A stretch of 64,000 bases of DNA from Actinomycetota bacterium. GTDB lineage: Bacteria > Actinomycetota > Acidimicrobiia > Acidimicrobiales > Microtrichaceae. The notes under the pieces are model-generated. The model searched no databases. It had not been told where the DNA came from and worked only from the letters and a program-made list of their open reading frames with translations. Positions 1 through 7,799 of the stretch are shown in pieces; within the stretch, counting starts at the first letter, position 1; every line of letters starts with the position of its first letter. Where the stretch lies: NCBI GenBank assembly GCA_016703525.1, contig JADJBW010000015.1:62001-126000 (forward strand), in the 5' to 3' direction. Made by a program: the position numbers and the translations under genes.

Positions 1-421
1 GGCTCGTCAGGGTTCGACCCGCTCTCCGCAGTGGCGGGGCGGCGGTGTGGCCCTCGGGCCGAAGCCGCGCAGCTACGAGCAGCGCACCCCGAAGAAGATG
101 AAGCGCCTCGCGCTTCGCTCGGCGCTGAGCGACCGAGCGGGCGACGACAAGGTCATCGTGGTCGATGCGTGGTCGTTCGATTCGCCGTCGACCAAGACCG
201 CAGTCGAGGCGCTTGCCAAGCTCGGCGTCGAAGGCCGGGCGCTCATCGTGCTCGAGCCCACCGACGTGGCGGCATGGAAGAGCTTCCGCAACCTGCCATC
301 GGTGCACGTGCTCACCATCGGTGAACTCAACACCTACGACGTGCTGGTCTCCGACTACGTCGTGTTCACGTCCGCCACGCTTCCCGGCGTGAGCCCGTCC
401 GACTCGGAGGACGCACAGTGA
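1..421 (+). CDS. rplD: 50S ribosomal protein L4, C-terminal part
   Basis: The gene is cut by the left edge; the reading frame is open from base 2 and ends with TGA at 419-421, leaving 139 residues. The visible part carries the L4 loop and its sequel, WRGGGVALGPKPRSYEQRTP followed by KKMKRLALRSALS, which in this family contacts 23S rRNA near the exit tunnel. The last codons overlap the GTG start of rplW by four bases, which implies translational coupling. The order L4-L23-L2-S19-L22-S3 that follows is the standard S10 operon order and confirms the call. Confidence 0.95.
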   Translation, partial: ARQGSTRSPQWRGGGVALGPKPRSYEQRTPKKMKRLALRSALSDRAGDDKVIVVDAWSFDSPSTKTAVEALAKLGVEGRALIVLEPTDVAAWKSFRNLPSVHVLTIGELNTYDVLVSDYVVFTSATLPGVSPSDSEDAQ

Positions 422-711
422 CCGATCCACACGACGTCATTATCCGCCCGGTGGTCAGCGAGAAGTCGTACAGCCTGATCGAGACGGGCGTGTACACCTT
501 CGTGGTGGCCCCCGGCTCGTCGAAGGTGCAGATTCGCCAGGCGGTCGAGGCGATCTGGCCGGGCGTGAAGGTCGCCAAGGTCAACACGCTCAACCGCAAG
601 GGCAAGACCCGCCGTGGGCGCCGCAGCGCGACACGGGTGAAGCTTCCCGACACCAAGCACGCGATCGTCACCCTTGCCCAGGGCGAGATCGAGATCTTCC
701 AGGCAGGGTGA
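418..711 (+). CDS. rplW: 50S ribosomal protein L23
   Basis: A 97-residue protein starting with GTG inside a GTGA overlap with rplD. It contains DVIIRPVVSEKSYSLIE near the N-terminus, the family hallmark, and a central basic segment NRKGKTRRGRRSAT that corresponds to the extended loop lining the exit tunnel. L23 binds 23S rRNA domain III and in bacteria is the docking site for trigger factor and SRP. The length is typical. Only eleven bases separate it from rplB, so it belongs to the same transcript. Confidence 0.97.
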   Translation: MTDPHDVIIRPVVSEKSYSLIETGVYTFVVAPGSSKVQIRQAVEAIWPGVKVAKVNTLNRKGKTRRGRRSATRVKLPDTKHAIVTLAQGEIEIFQAG

Positions 712-722
712 GGTAGTCCAGC

Positions 723-1559
723 ATGGCACTCCGCAAGCGCAAACCGACGAGCCCCGGCCGTCGCTTCCAGACCGTCTCGGATTTCTCCGAGATCACCAAG
801 ACCACACCGGAAAAGTCGCTTCTGGCACCCAAGCCGCGCACCGGTGGACGCAACAACTACGGGCGCAAGACCGCCCGCCACCGCGGCGGCGGTCACAAGC
901 AGCAGTACCGCATCATCGACTTCAAGCGGAACAAGGACGGCGTGCCGGCCAAGGTCGCCGCCATCGAGTACGACCCGAACCGCACGTGTCGCATCGCCCT
1001 GCTGCACTACCTCGACGGCGAGAAGCGCTACATCCTCGCCCCGAAGGACATCAAGGTCGGCGACACGGTGCAGTCCGGCCAGGGATCCGAGATCCGTCCC
1101 GGCAACGCCCTGCCGCTGCGGTACATCCCCGTCGGCACCGTGATCCACAACGTGGAGCTTCGGGCCGGAAGCGGCGGCAAGATGGCTCGCTCCGCAGGGT
1201 CGTCCGTTCAGCTCGTGGCCAAGGAGGGCGGATTCGCAACCCTGCGACTTCCGTCGACCGAGATGCGCCGCGTGCCGATCGACTGTCGTGGGACGGTCGG
1301 TGAGGTCGGCAACTCCGAGCACGAGCTGCTCAAGATCGGCAAGGCCGGTCGCAACCGCTGGAAGGGTGTTCGTCCGCAGACCCGCGGTGTCGCCATGAAC
1401 CCCGTCGACCACCCACACGGTGGTGGCGAAGGCAAGACCTCGGGTGGTCGCCACCCGGTGTCGCCATGGGGCAAGCCCGAGGGTCGGACCCGCGACACCA
1501 ACAAGCCGTCCCAGCAACTCATCGTCCGCCGCCGTCGTACCCGCGGTTCACGCCGCTAA
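723..1559 (+). CDS. rplB: 50S ribosomal protein L2
   Basis: A full-length L2 of 278 residues with ATG start preceded by a GAGGT ribosome-binding sequence. It has the basic N-terminal segment (GGRNNYGRKTARHRGGGHKQ) and the C-terminal loop NPVDHPHGGGEG, whose histidine region reaches towards the peptidyl-transferase centre. L2 is needed for subunit association and tRNA positioning. The tail WGKPEGRTRDTNKPS is also typical. It sits between rplW and rpsS as expected and has no anomaly. Confidence 0.98.
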   Translation: MALRKRKPTSPGRRFQTVSDFSEITKTTPEKSLLAPKPRTGGRNNYGRKTARHRGGGHKQQYRIIDFKRNKDGVPAKVAAIEYDPNRTCRIALLHYLDGEKRYILAPKDIKVGDTVQSGQGSEIRPGNALPLRYIPVGTVIHNVELRAGSGGKMARSAGSSVQLVAKEGGFATLRLPSTEMRRVPIDCRGTVGEVGNSEHELLKIGKAGRNRWKGVRPQTRGVAMNPVDHPHGGGEGKTSGGRHPVSPWGKPEGRTRDTNKPSQQLIVRRRRTRGSRR

Positions 1560-1576
1560 GGGTCGGGGAGAAACTC

Positions 1577-1855
1577 ATGCCACGCAGTCTCAAGAAGGGC
1601 CCCTTCGTCGACGACCACCTGCTCCGCAAGGTCGACGTTCTCAACGAAGCCGGCAACAAGACCGTCATCAAGACGTGGTCCCGTCGGTCCACGATCATCC
1701 CCGACATGGTGGGCCACACCATCGCCGTGCACGACGGGCGCAAGCACGTGCCCGTGTACATCACGGAGTCGATGGTCGGTCACAAGCTCGGCGAATTCGC
1801 GCCGACCCGCACGTTCAAGTACCACGCCGGACAAGAGAAGTCGGGACGGCGCTGA
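1577..1855 (+). CDS. rpsS: 30S ribosomal protein S19
   Basis: A 92-residue protein. The frame is open further upstream, but the ATG at 1577 is the right start: a GGGGAG ribosome-binding sequence lies seven bases before it, and the product begins MPRSLKKGPFVDDHLL, the conserved S19 N-terminus. S19 sits in the head of the small subunit with S13 and contacts the A-site region. GHKLGEFAPTRTFKYHAG is the conserved C-terminal core. Its TGA overlaps the ATG of rplV by one base. Confidence 0.97.
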   Translation: MPRSLKKGPFVDDHLLRKVDVLNEAGNKTVIKTWSRRSTIIPDMVGHTIAVHDGRKHVPVYITESMVGHKLGEFAPTRTFKYHAGQEKSGRR

Positions 1856-2478
1856 TGACGTTCGGACTCAAGACCAACGAGCGGCCCGGCACCCGTGCCG
1901 AGCTCCGCTACGCACGGTTCAGCGCCTACAAGGCGCGTGAGGTGCTGAACCTCATCCGTGGCAAGACCGTCGCCGAGGCGGCCGCCATCCTCGAATTCAC
2001 CGAACGCGGCGCCTCCGAGCCGATCCTCAAGGTGCTCAACTCGGCCGTCGCCAACGCCGGTCACAACGACGGGATTGCGGCCGAGGAGCTCTTCGTGTCG
2101 GCGTGTTTCGCCGACGAGGGGCCCACGCTCAAGCGCTTTCGGCCCCGGGCCCGCGGTCGCGCCGGCCGGATCCGCAAGCGGACCTGCCACGTGACGGTCA
2201 TCGTCAGCCGGCTCTCGCCGGAGCAGCTCGAGATCGAGCGGGCCAAGTCGTCCCGTCGTGGTCAGGCCACCAACGTCGCCGCGTCGCGTGCCCGGCGCGT
2301 GGCGTCGAGCCGCCGGTCGGGCGAAGCCGCCGAGACACCTGCAGACGCTGGTGACGAGGGCGTGGAGCCGACCGAGGCCGCGGAAGCGGTCGAAGCGGCG
2401 GAAGCGGCAGGCTTTGCCGCACCCGGATCCGGCACCGGTGATGAGCAGTCCGACGACGCAGCCGAGGGAGAGAACTGA
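1855..2478 (+). CDS. rplV: 50S ribosomal protein L22 with acidic C-terminal extension
   Basis: The first ~115 residues are ordinary L22: ARFSAYKAREVLNLIRGK at the N-terminus and a basic loop (KRFRPRARGRAGRIRKRT) that lines the exit tunnel. After residue ~120 a tail of about 85 residues follows, first Arg/Ser rich (ASRARRVASSRRSG) and then Ala/Glu/Asp rich, giving 207 residues against ~110-115 in most bacteria. Mycobacterial L22 also has a long Ala-rich tail, as I recall, so this is a lineage trait rather than damage. The start ATG overlaps the rpsS stop, and the stop overlaps the rpsC start (TGATG in both cases). Confidence 0.96.
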   Translation: MTFGLKTNERPGTRAELRYARFSAYKAREVLNLIRGKTVAEAAAILEFTERGASEPILKVLNSAVANAGHNDGIAAEELFVSACFADEGPTLKRFRPRARGRAGRIRKRTCHVTVIVSRLSPEQLEIERAKSSRRGQATNVAASRARRVASSRRSGEAAETPADAGDEGVEPTEAAEAVEAAEAAGFAAPGSGTGDEQSDDAAEGEN

Positions 2479-3383
2479 TGGGCCAGAAGGTCAACCCGTA
2501 CGGGTTCCGCCTCGGCGTGACCACGGAGTGGAAGTCGCGTTGGTTCGCCAGCCGCCAGGACTACGTCGACAACGTCATCGAGGACTGGAAGATCCGCGAC
2601 TACCTCATGAAGCAGCTGCCGCATGCCGCGATCAGCCGCGTCGAGGTCGAGCGCACCCGTGACCGTCTCCGGGTCGACGTGCACACTGCCCGTCCGGGCA
2701 TCGTGATCGGTCGCCGCGGGTCCGAGGCCGACCGCCTGCGCGGTGGACTCACCAAGATCACCGGCAACGCGAAGGTGCAGCTGAACATCCAGGAGATCAA
2801 GCAGCCCGAACTTGACGCTGCGCTGATCGCCCAGGGCGTCGCCGACCAGCTCGTGGGCCGAGTCGCGTTCCGCCGTGCGATGAAGCGCGCGGTGCAGAAC
2901 GCTCAGAAAGCGGGCGCACAGGGCATCCGCGTGCAGTGTTCGGGCCGTCTCGGTGGCGCCGAGATGAGCCGCACCGAGTGGTACCGCGAGGGGCGCGTGC
3001 CGCTGCACACCCTGCGAGCCGACATCGACTACGGCATCCGCGAGGCCCACACCACCTACGGCCGCATCGGCGTGAAGGTGTGGATCTACAAGGGGAACAT
3101 CCTTCCGTACAAGCCGCAGACCGACGACAAGGCCGTTCGCGAGGCCGCGATGGCCGTGGGCGAGACCGCCGGCGAACCTCGTGCGCCGCGTCGGGTGGTG
3201 TCGTCCGCTCGCAAGCGGGCCGAAGCGGCTGCTGCTGCTCCGGAAGAGGTTGAGGATTCGACTCCGCTGATCAAGGAGGCCGATCCCGACCTGGAACGCC
3301 TCCTCGAGGAAGAGGAGCAGATCGAGCGTGCGACGCGTCAGCACCATGAGACGCCGCACTTCCGTCCCGGGGATGGTGACTGA
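2478..3383 (+). CDS. rpsC: 30S ribosomal protein S3
   Basis: A 301-residue S3. It begins MGQKVNPYGFRLGV, and the KH domain carries PGIVIGRRGSEADRLRGGL, the GxxG-type RNA-binding loop. The C-terminal S3 domain contains SGRLGGAEMSRTEWYREG and IDYGIREAHTTYGRIGVKVW. S3 is at the mRNA entry tunnel and takes part in helicase activity of the ribosome. About 80 residues of charged Ala/Glu-rich tail extend past the usual end near residue 215, similar in character to the L22 tail. It is coupled to rplV by a one-base overlap and to rplP two bases downstream. Confidence 0.97.
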   Translation: MGQKVNPYGFRLGVTTEWKSRWFASRQDYVDNVIEDWKIRDYLMKQLPHAAISRVEVERTRDRLRVDVHTARPGIVIGRRGSEADRLRGGLTKITGNAKVQLNIQEIKQPELDAALIAQGVADQLVGRVAFRRAMKRAVQNAQKAGAQGIRVQCSGRLGGAEMSRTEWYREGRVPLHTLRADIDYGIREAHTTYGRIGVKVWIYKGNILPYKPQTDDKAVREAAMAVGETAGEPRAPRRVVSSARKRAEAAAAAPEEVEDSTPLIKEADPDLERLLEEEEQIERATRQHHETPHFRPGDGD

Positions 3384-3385
3384 TC

Positions 3386-3802
3386 ATGTTGATGCCGAGA
3401 AAGGTCAAGCACCGCAAGCAACACCGCGGCCGTCTGACCGGTGCAACCAAGGGTGGCTCCGCAGTGAGCTACGGCCAGTACGGCATTCAGGCGCTCGAGC
3501 CCGGGTGGATCACCGCCCGCCAGATCGAGGCAGCCCGTATCGCCATGACTCGTCACATCAAGCGTGGCGGCAAGGTCTGGATCAACATCTTCCCGGACAA
3601 GCCCATCACGCAGAAGCCGGCCGAGACCCGCATGGGTTCCGGCAAGGGCAACCCCGAGCGCTGGGTCGCCGTCGTGCGTCCGGGCCGGGTGATGTTCGAG
3701 CTGTCCTACCCGGACGAGGCCACCGCCCGCGGCGCGCTCAACCGCGCCATTCAGAAGCTGCCCGTGAAGGCGCGCATCGTGAAGCGAGAGGAGGGGTTCT
3801 GA
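3386..3802 (+). CDS. rplP: 50S ribosomal protein L16
   Basis: A 138-residue protein starting MLMPRKVKHRKQHRGRLTG, the conserved L16 N-terminus that reaches the peptidyl-transferase centre. The core WITARQIEAARIAMTRHIKR and the segment PAETRMGSGKGNPERWVAVV are family signatures. The protein organises the A-tRNA binding region of the 50S subunit. An ATG at 3392 is a possible alternative start two codons in. The stop overlaps the start of rpmC by one base. Confidence 0.97.
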   Translation: MLMPRKVKHRKQHRGRLTGATKGGSAVSYGQYGIQALEPGWITARQIEAARIAMTRHIKRGGKVWINIFPDKPITQKPAETRMGSGKGNPERWVAVVRPGRVMFELSYPDEATARGALNRAIQKLPVKARIVKREEGF

Positions 3803-4026
3803 TGGCGAAGTCAACAACGCACGAACTCAGCGACTCCGAACTGCTCGACGGTCTCTCCCGTCACAAGCAGGAACTGCTCGACCTCCGGTTCAAGCACGCC
3901 ACCGGCTCGCTGGAGAACACGTCCAAGATCGCCTCGCACAAACGTGAGGTCGCGAGGATCCTGACCGAGCTCCGGGTCCGCGAGATCGCCGCCGCCGAGG
4001 CCGCATCGAAGGAGACCACCTCATGA
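3802..4026 (+). CDS. rpmC: 50S ribosomal protein L29
   Basis: A small 74-residue protein. The frame continues upstream, but the ATG at 3802 overlaps the rplP stop (TGATG) and gives the expected N-terminus. It contains ELLDLRFKHATGSLENTSKI, the two-helix L29 signature with the conserved QELLxLRF type pattern. L29 lies beside L23 near the tunnel exit. The last four bases overlap the ATG of rpsQ (ATGA), so the two are translationally coupled. Confidence 0.95.
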   Translation: MAKSTTHELSDSELLDGLSRHKQELLDLRFKHATGSLENTSKIASHKREVARILTELRVREIAAAEAASKETTS

Positions 4027-4295
4027 CCGAGGCCACGACGACCGCACGGAACGCGCGCAAGGTGCGTGAGGGCCTGGTGACGTCGGCCGCGATGGACAAG
4101 ACCGCCGTCGTGACCGTGACCGAACGGGTCCGCCACAAGAAGTACAACAAGACGCTCATGCGCAACACGAAGCTCTATGTCCACGACGAGGCGAACGACC
4201 TCACCGTCGGCGACCGTGTACGCGTGGCAGAGACCCGTCCGTTGTCGAAGCTGAAGCGCTGGCGGGTCGTCGAGGTCCTGGAGCGTGCACGATGA
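4023..4295 (+). CDS. rpsQ: 30S ribosomal protein S17
   Basis: A 90-residue primary 16S rRNA-binding protein with the OB-fold signature GLVTSAAMDKTAVVTVTERV and the downstream HDEANDLTVGDRVRVAETRP, where GDxVxIxExRP is the classic S17 motif. The start is the ATG in an ATGA overlap with rpmC, and its stop overlaps rplN in the same way. Length and position match the spc operon. Confidence 0.97.
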   Translation: MTEATTTARNARKVREGLVTSAAMDKTAVVTVTERVRHKKYNKTLMRNTKLYVHDEANDLTVGDRVRVAETRPLSKLKRWRVVEVLERAR

Positions 4296-4660
4296 TCCAG
4301 CAGGAGACGCGCCTGCGTGTCGCCGACAACTCCGGTGCGCGCGAAGTGCTGTGCATCAAGGTGCTGGGCGGTTCGAAGCGCCGGTATGCCTCGATCGGCG
4401 ACATCTTCGTCGCCACCGTCAAGGATGCGCTCCCGGGTGCGTCCGTCAAGAAGGGCGATGTCGTGAAGTGCGTCGTCGTGCGGGTGAAGAAGGAGAAGCG
4501 TCGTCCGGACGGCTCCTACATCCGCTTCGACGAGAACGCCGCGGTGCTCATCAACGATGCGAAGATGCCGCGTGGAACGCGCATCTTCGGTCCGGTGGGG
4601 CGCGAATTGCGGGACAAGAAGTTCATGCGCATCGTCTCACTCGCCCCGGAGGTGTTGTGA
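4292..4660 (+). CDS. rplN: 50S ribosomal protein L14
   Basis: A 122-residue protein of exactly the usual length. MIQQETRLRVADNSGAREVL is the canonical L14 N-terminus, and RFDENAAVLINDAKMPRGTR is the central conserved stretch. L14 forms bridges to 16S rRNA at the subunit interface. It overlaps rpsQ by four bases and rplX by one. Confidence 0.98.
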   Translation: MIQQETRLRVADNSGAREVLCIKVLGGSKRRYASIGDIFVATVKDALPGASVKKGDVVKCVVVRVKKEKRRPDGSYIRFDENAAVLINDAKMPRGTRIFGPVGRELRDKKFMRIVSLAPEVL

Positions 4661-4965
4661 TGAAGGTTCGCAAGGGCGATCGCGTCATGGTGATCGCAGG
4701 GAAGGACCGTGGACGCGAGGGCATGGTCAAGACCGTGCTTCCCCGTGACGGCAAGGTCGTGGTCGAAGGGGTGAACGTGGCCAAGCGCCACCGCAAGCCG
4801 ACCCGCTCGATGGAGCAGGGTTCGATCATGGAGATCGAGATGCCGATCGCTGTCTCGAACGTCGCGGTCCTCGACGCCGACGGCAAGCCGACTCGGGTCG
4901 GGTACCGCGTGAACACAGACGGCACGAAGGTGCGTATCTCGAAGCGAACGGGGGTCGAGCTGTGA
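4660..4965 (+). CDS. rplX: 50S ribosomal protein L24
   Basis: A 101-residue assembly-initiator protein. The ATG at 4660 overlaps the rplN stop and gives MKVRKGDRVMVIAGKDRGRE, which is the KOW motif (KGDxVxVxxGxxKGxxG). The following VEGVNVAKRHRKP and the C-terminal RVGYRVNTDGTKVRISKRTG are family features. A longer upstream reading exists in this frame but belongs to rplN coding sequence. It is coupled to rplE by a GTGA overlap. Confidence 0.96.
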   Translation: MKVRKGDRVMVIAGKDRGREGMVKTVLPRDGKVVVEGVNVAKRHRKPTRSMEQGSIMEIEMPIAVSNVAVLDADGKPTRVGYRVNTDGTKVRISKRTGVEL

Positions 4966-5528
4966 CCGAGACGACCATCGTTCCCCGCCTGAAGGCTCGG
5001 TACGACGCCGAGGTTCGCGATCAGCTCAAGGAGCAGCTGGGCCTGGCCAACGTCATGCAGGTGCCGAAGCTCGAGAAGATCGTGATCAACGTCGGCTGCG
5101 GCGCCGCGGTCGACCAGAAGCAGCTCATCGACAAGGTCGTCGAGGAGCTCTCGATCATCGCCGGGCAGAAGCCCGTCGTGACCCGGGCGAAGAAGTCGAT
5201 CGCAGGCTTCAAGCTCCGCGAGGGCAACCCGATCGGCGTGAAGGTGACGCTTCGCGGGAACCAGATGTGGGAGTTCTTCGACCGGCTGATGACGCTGGCG
5301 ATCCCCCGCATCCGAGACTTCCGTGGCCTCAACACTCGGTCGTTCGACGGACGCGGCAACTACACGTTCGGCGTGACCGAGCAGCTGATCTTCCCGGAGA
5401 TCGATTATGACCGGGTCGACGCATCACGAGGCATGGACATCACCATCGTGACGACCGGCCGTACCAACGCAGAGGGCAAGGCCCTCCTCGACGCATTCAA
5501 GTTCCCGTTCCGACGTGAGGGGCAGTAG
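4962..5528 (+). CDS. rplE: 50S ribosomal protein L5
   Basis: A 188-residue L5 with GTG start overlapping the rplX stop. It shows KLEKIVINVGCGAAVDQK, AKKSIAGFKLREGNPIGVKV and the L5 signature GRGNYTFGVTEQLIFPEIDY. L5 binds 5S rRNA and contacts the P-site tRNA. About ten residues precede the usual N-terminal start, which is common in actinobacteria. The stop is TAG, evidence that TAG is read as a stop here. Confidence 0.97.
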   Translation: MTETTIVPRLKARYDAEVRDQLKEQLGLANVMQVPKLEKIVINVGCGAAVDQKQLIDKVVEELSIIAGQKPVVTRAKKSIAGFKLREGNPIGVKVTLRGNQMWEFFDRLMTLAIPRIRDFRGLNTRSFDGRGNYTFGVTEQLIFPEIDYDRVDASRGMDITIVTTGRTNAEGKALLDAFKFPFRREGQ

Positions 5529-5530
5529 GC

Positions 5531-5716
5531 ATGGCAACCAAGGCGCTCATCAACAAGCAGCAGCGCAAGCCCAAGTACAAGGTGCGTGGCTACACGCGCT
5601 GCCAGCGTTGCGGCCGCCCGCGGTCGGTGTTTCGCAAGTTCGGTCTGTGCCGTATCTGCCTGCGCGAACTCGCCCATTCGGGCGAGGTGCCGGGTGTGAC
5701 CAAGGCCAGCTGGTGA
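5531..5716 (+). CDS. rpsN: 30S ribosomal protein S14, zinc type
   Basis: A 61-residue S14 of the short zinc-binding form. Four cysteines in the pattern CQRCG...CRIC (positions ~24-43) make the zinc ribbon, followed by LRELAHSGEVPGVTKASW, the canonical C-terminus. The protein helps assemble the 30S head. Many actinobacteria also have a zinc-free long paralogue elsewhere for zinc starvation; none is visible here. Start ATG lies two bases after the rplE stop. Confidence 0.97.
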   Translation: MATKALINKQQRKPKYKVRGYTRCQRCGRPRSVFRKFGLCRICLRELAHSGEVPGVTKASW

Positions 5717-5732
5717 GGAGGATCGATCTTCC

Positions 5733-6137
5733 GTGACGATGACTGATCCGATCGCCGACATGCTCACCCGCATTCGCAATGCGAACGTGGCGATGCATGA
5801 CGAGGTCAAGATGCCCGCCTCCAAGCAAAAGGAGGCACTCGCCGAGTTGCTCCAACGTGAGGGCTACATCGGTGAGTTCACCGTCGAGGATCGTTCGGGC
5901 ACCCCCGAGCGCACCTTGACGATCCAACTCAAGTACTCGCCTGAGCGTGAGCGTGTGATCTCTGGGCTCCAGCGGGTCTCCAAGCCCGGCCTGCGCGTGT
6001 ACACCAAGTACGACGAGATTCCCCGAGTCCTCGGTGGCCTCGGTATCTCGGTGCTGTCGACGTCCCAGGGGTTGGTGACCGACCGGGAGGCGCGCAAGCG
6101 TCGCATCGGTGGCGAGCTGCTCTGCAAGGTCTGGTGA
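5733..6137 (+). CDS. rpsH: 30S ribosomal protein S8
   Basis: A 134-residue S8. The GTG at 5733 gives MTMTDPIADMLTRIRNAN, the usual N-terminus; the ATG at 5739 is an alternative. A GAGGAG ribosome-binding sequence lies at 5715-5720, rather far upstream for either start. The C-terminal SVLSTSQGLVTDREARKRRI is the S8 signature. S8 binds the central domain of 16S rRNA and in enterobacteria represses its own operon; whether it does so here is not visible. Confidence 0.97.
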   Translation: MTMTDPIADMLTRIRNANVAMHDEVKMPASKQKEALAELLQREGYIGEFTVEDRSGTPERTLTIQLKYSPERERVISGLQRVSKPGLRVYTKYDEIPRVLGGLGISVLSTSQGLVTDREARKRRIGGELLCKVW

Positions 6138-6143
6138 TCTGCG

Positions 6144-6683
6144 ATGTCCCGAATCGGTAAGGCCCCCGTGGCCATCCCCGCCGGCGTGACGGTGACCATC
6201 GATGGGTCCGCCGTGACGGTCAAAGGGCCCAAGGGCGAGCTGAGCCAGCCGATCCCCGGTGCGCTGAGCGTGCGCCAGGACGACGGCCAGGTGATCGTGG
6301 AACGACCGAACGACGAGCGAACGAACCGCTCGCTGCACGGCATGTTCCGGTCGTTGATCAACAACATGGTCATCGGCGTGACCGACGGGTTCCGCAAGGA
6401 GCTCGACATCGTCGGCGTCGGTTACCGCGCCGCCGCGAAGGGCGACACGACGATCGACCTGCAGCTCGGGTTCTCCCACCCGGTGAGTGTCGACGCTCCT
6501 GCGGGCGTGACGTTCGTCGTGCCCCAGCCGACACGCATCGAGATCCACGGGATCGACAAGCAACTCGTCGGTCAGGTCGCCGCGAACATCCGCTCGATCC
6601 GCAAGCCCGAGCCGTACAAGGGCAAGGGTGTGCGCTACTCGAACGAACGTGTACGCCGTAAGGCCGGAAAGGCTGGCAAGTGA
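6144..6683 (+). CDS. rplF: 50S ribosomal protein L6
   Basis: A 179-residue L6 with two tandem repeats. It begins MSRIGKAPVAIPAGV, contains ELDIVGVGYRAAAKGDTTID in the second domain and ends with the signature RKPEPYKGKGVRYSNERVRR. L6 sits near the sarcin-ricin loop and the factor-binding site. Six bases separate it from rpsH, and its stop overlaps the next start. Confidence 0.98.
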   Translation: MSRIGKAPVAIPAGVTVTIDGSAVTVKGPKGELSQPIPGALSVRQDDGQVIVERPNDERTNRSLHGMFRSLINNMVIGVTDGFRKELDIVGVGYRAAAKGDTTIDLQLGFSHPVSVDAPAGVTFVVPQPTRIEIHGIDKQLVGQVAANIRSIRKPEPYKGKGVRYSNERVRRKAGKAGK

Positions 6684-7045
6684 TGAGCGACATGGCGAAG
6701 TACACCCGCGAGGCCCGGCAACGGCGCCACGTCCGGGTCCGCAAGTCGGTGGAGGGCACGCCACAGCGTCCGCGTTTGGCCGTCTTCCGCTCGAACCGTC
6801 ACATCGTCGCTCAGGTGATCGACGACATTGCGGGCATCACGCTCGCGGCGGCGTCGACGCTCGAGGCCGAGCTGCGTTCGACCGGCGGCAACCGCGAGGG
6901 TGCCGCCAAGGTCGGCACGCTCGTTGCCGAGCGGGCGAAGGCCGCCGGCGTTGAGGCGGTGGTGTTCGATCGTGGCGGCTACCGCTACCACGGTCGAGTC
7001 GCTGCGGTGGCAGAGGCCGCCCGCGAAGCTGGATTGGAGTTCTGA
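6683..7045 (+). CDS. rplR: 50S ribosomal protein L18
   Basis: A 120-residue 5S rRNA-binding protein. I place the start at ATG 6683, which overlaps the rplF stop (TGATG); a GTG at 6680 would add one residue. It contains RVRKSVEGTPQRPRLAVFRS with the conserved RPRLxVFRS motif, and the C-terminal VVFDRGGYRYHGRVAAVAE. The stop overlaps the ATG of rpsE. Confidence 0.96.
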   Translation: MSDMAKYTREARQRRHVRVRKSVEGTPQRPRLAVFRSNRHIVAQVIDDIAGITLAAASTLEAELRSTGGNREGAAKVGTLVAERAKAAGVEAVVFDRGGYRYHGRVAAVAEAAREAGLEF

Positions 7046-7611
7046 TGGCACACGGAAACGACGACCTGCAGTTGCGCGACTCGCGGGTCATCAACATCAA
7101 CCGCGTGGCCAAGGTCGTGAAGGGCGGTCGGCGATTCTCGTTCACCGCGCTCGTGGTGATCGGCGACGGAGCCGGCCACGTCGGCCTCGGCTACGGCAAG
7201 GCGAAGGAGGTGCCCCTCGCGATCCAGAAGGGCACCGAGGAGGCTCGCAAGAACCTCTTCGCCGTGCCGCTCGCCGGAACGACGATCGTGCACCCGGTCA
7301 TCGGCATTCTGGGTGCCGGCCGGGTGCTGCTGCAGCCCGCTGCGCCCGGTACCGGCGTGATCGCCGGCGGCGCCGCCCGCCAGATTCTCGAGGAGGCCGG
7401 TATCCACGACGTGCTCTGCAAGTCGCTCGGTTCCTCGAACTACATCAACGTTGCACGGGCCACGATCAACGGCCTGCAGCGCCTGCGTCGCCCCGACGAG
7501 GTCGCCCGCCTGCGCGGACTCGACCCCGAGGACTTCGTGCCGAAGGGCCTGCTGGCCGCGTACCGCGAGTCCGAGCGTGGCCCGGCGCCCGAGCCGTTCG
7601 AGGTGAAGTGA
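7045..7611 (+). CDS. rpsE: 30S ribosomal protein S5
   Basis: A 188-residue S5. The double-stranded RNA-binding domain contains RVAKVVKGGRRFSFTALVVI and GLGYGKAKEVPLAIQKG; the second domain has PAAPGTGVIAGGAARQILEEAG and LGSSNYINVARATINGL. The protein governs decoding fidelity and is the classical site of spectinomycin resistance mutations. It overlaps rplR and rpmD by one base each. Confidence 0.98.
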   Translation: MAHGNDDLQLRDSRVININRVAKVVKGGRRFSFTALVVIGDGAGHVGLGYGKAKEVPLAIQKGTEEARKNLFAVPLAGTTIVHPVIGILGAGRVLLQPAAPGTGVIAGGAARQILEEAGIHDVLCKSLGSSNYINVARATINGLQRLRRPDEVARLRGLDPEDFVPKGLLAAYRESERGPAPEPFEVK

Positions 7612-7799
7612 TGGCGGCGAAAATCAAGGTCACACAGGTGCGGTCGTCGATCGGTACCAAGCCCAAGCAGCGCGGCACGCTCCGTGCGCTCGGCCTTCGG
7701 CGGATCGGCATGTCGAACGTGCTCGAGGACACTCCCTCCGCACGTGGTCAGATCGCCAAGGTGCCGCATCTCATCTCGGTCGAAGAGGTCAGCGAATGA
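7611..7799 (+). CDS. rpmD: 50S ribosomal protein L30
   Basis: A 62-residue protein starting at the ATG that overlaps the rpsE stop. It reads IKVTQVRSSIGTKPKQRGTL and then LGLRRIGMSNVLEDTPSARG, the bacterial L30 fold signature. It occupies its normal place between S5 and L15 and overlaps rplO by four bases (ATGA). Confidence 0.95.
   Translation: MAAKIKVTQVRSSIGTKPKQRGTLRALGLRRIGMSNVLEDTPSARGQIAKVPHLISVEEVSE

Noticed and set aside
366..1517. Long antisense reading frame opposite rplW-rplB
   Set aside because: It is a codon-bias shadow: high GC at third positions keeps the opposite strand open. The plus strand has unmistakable L23 and L2.
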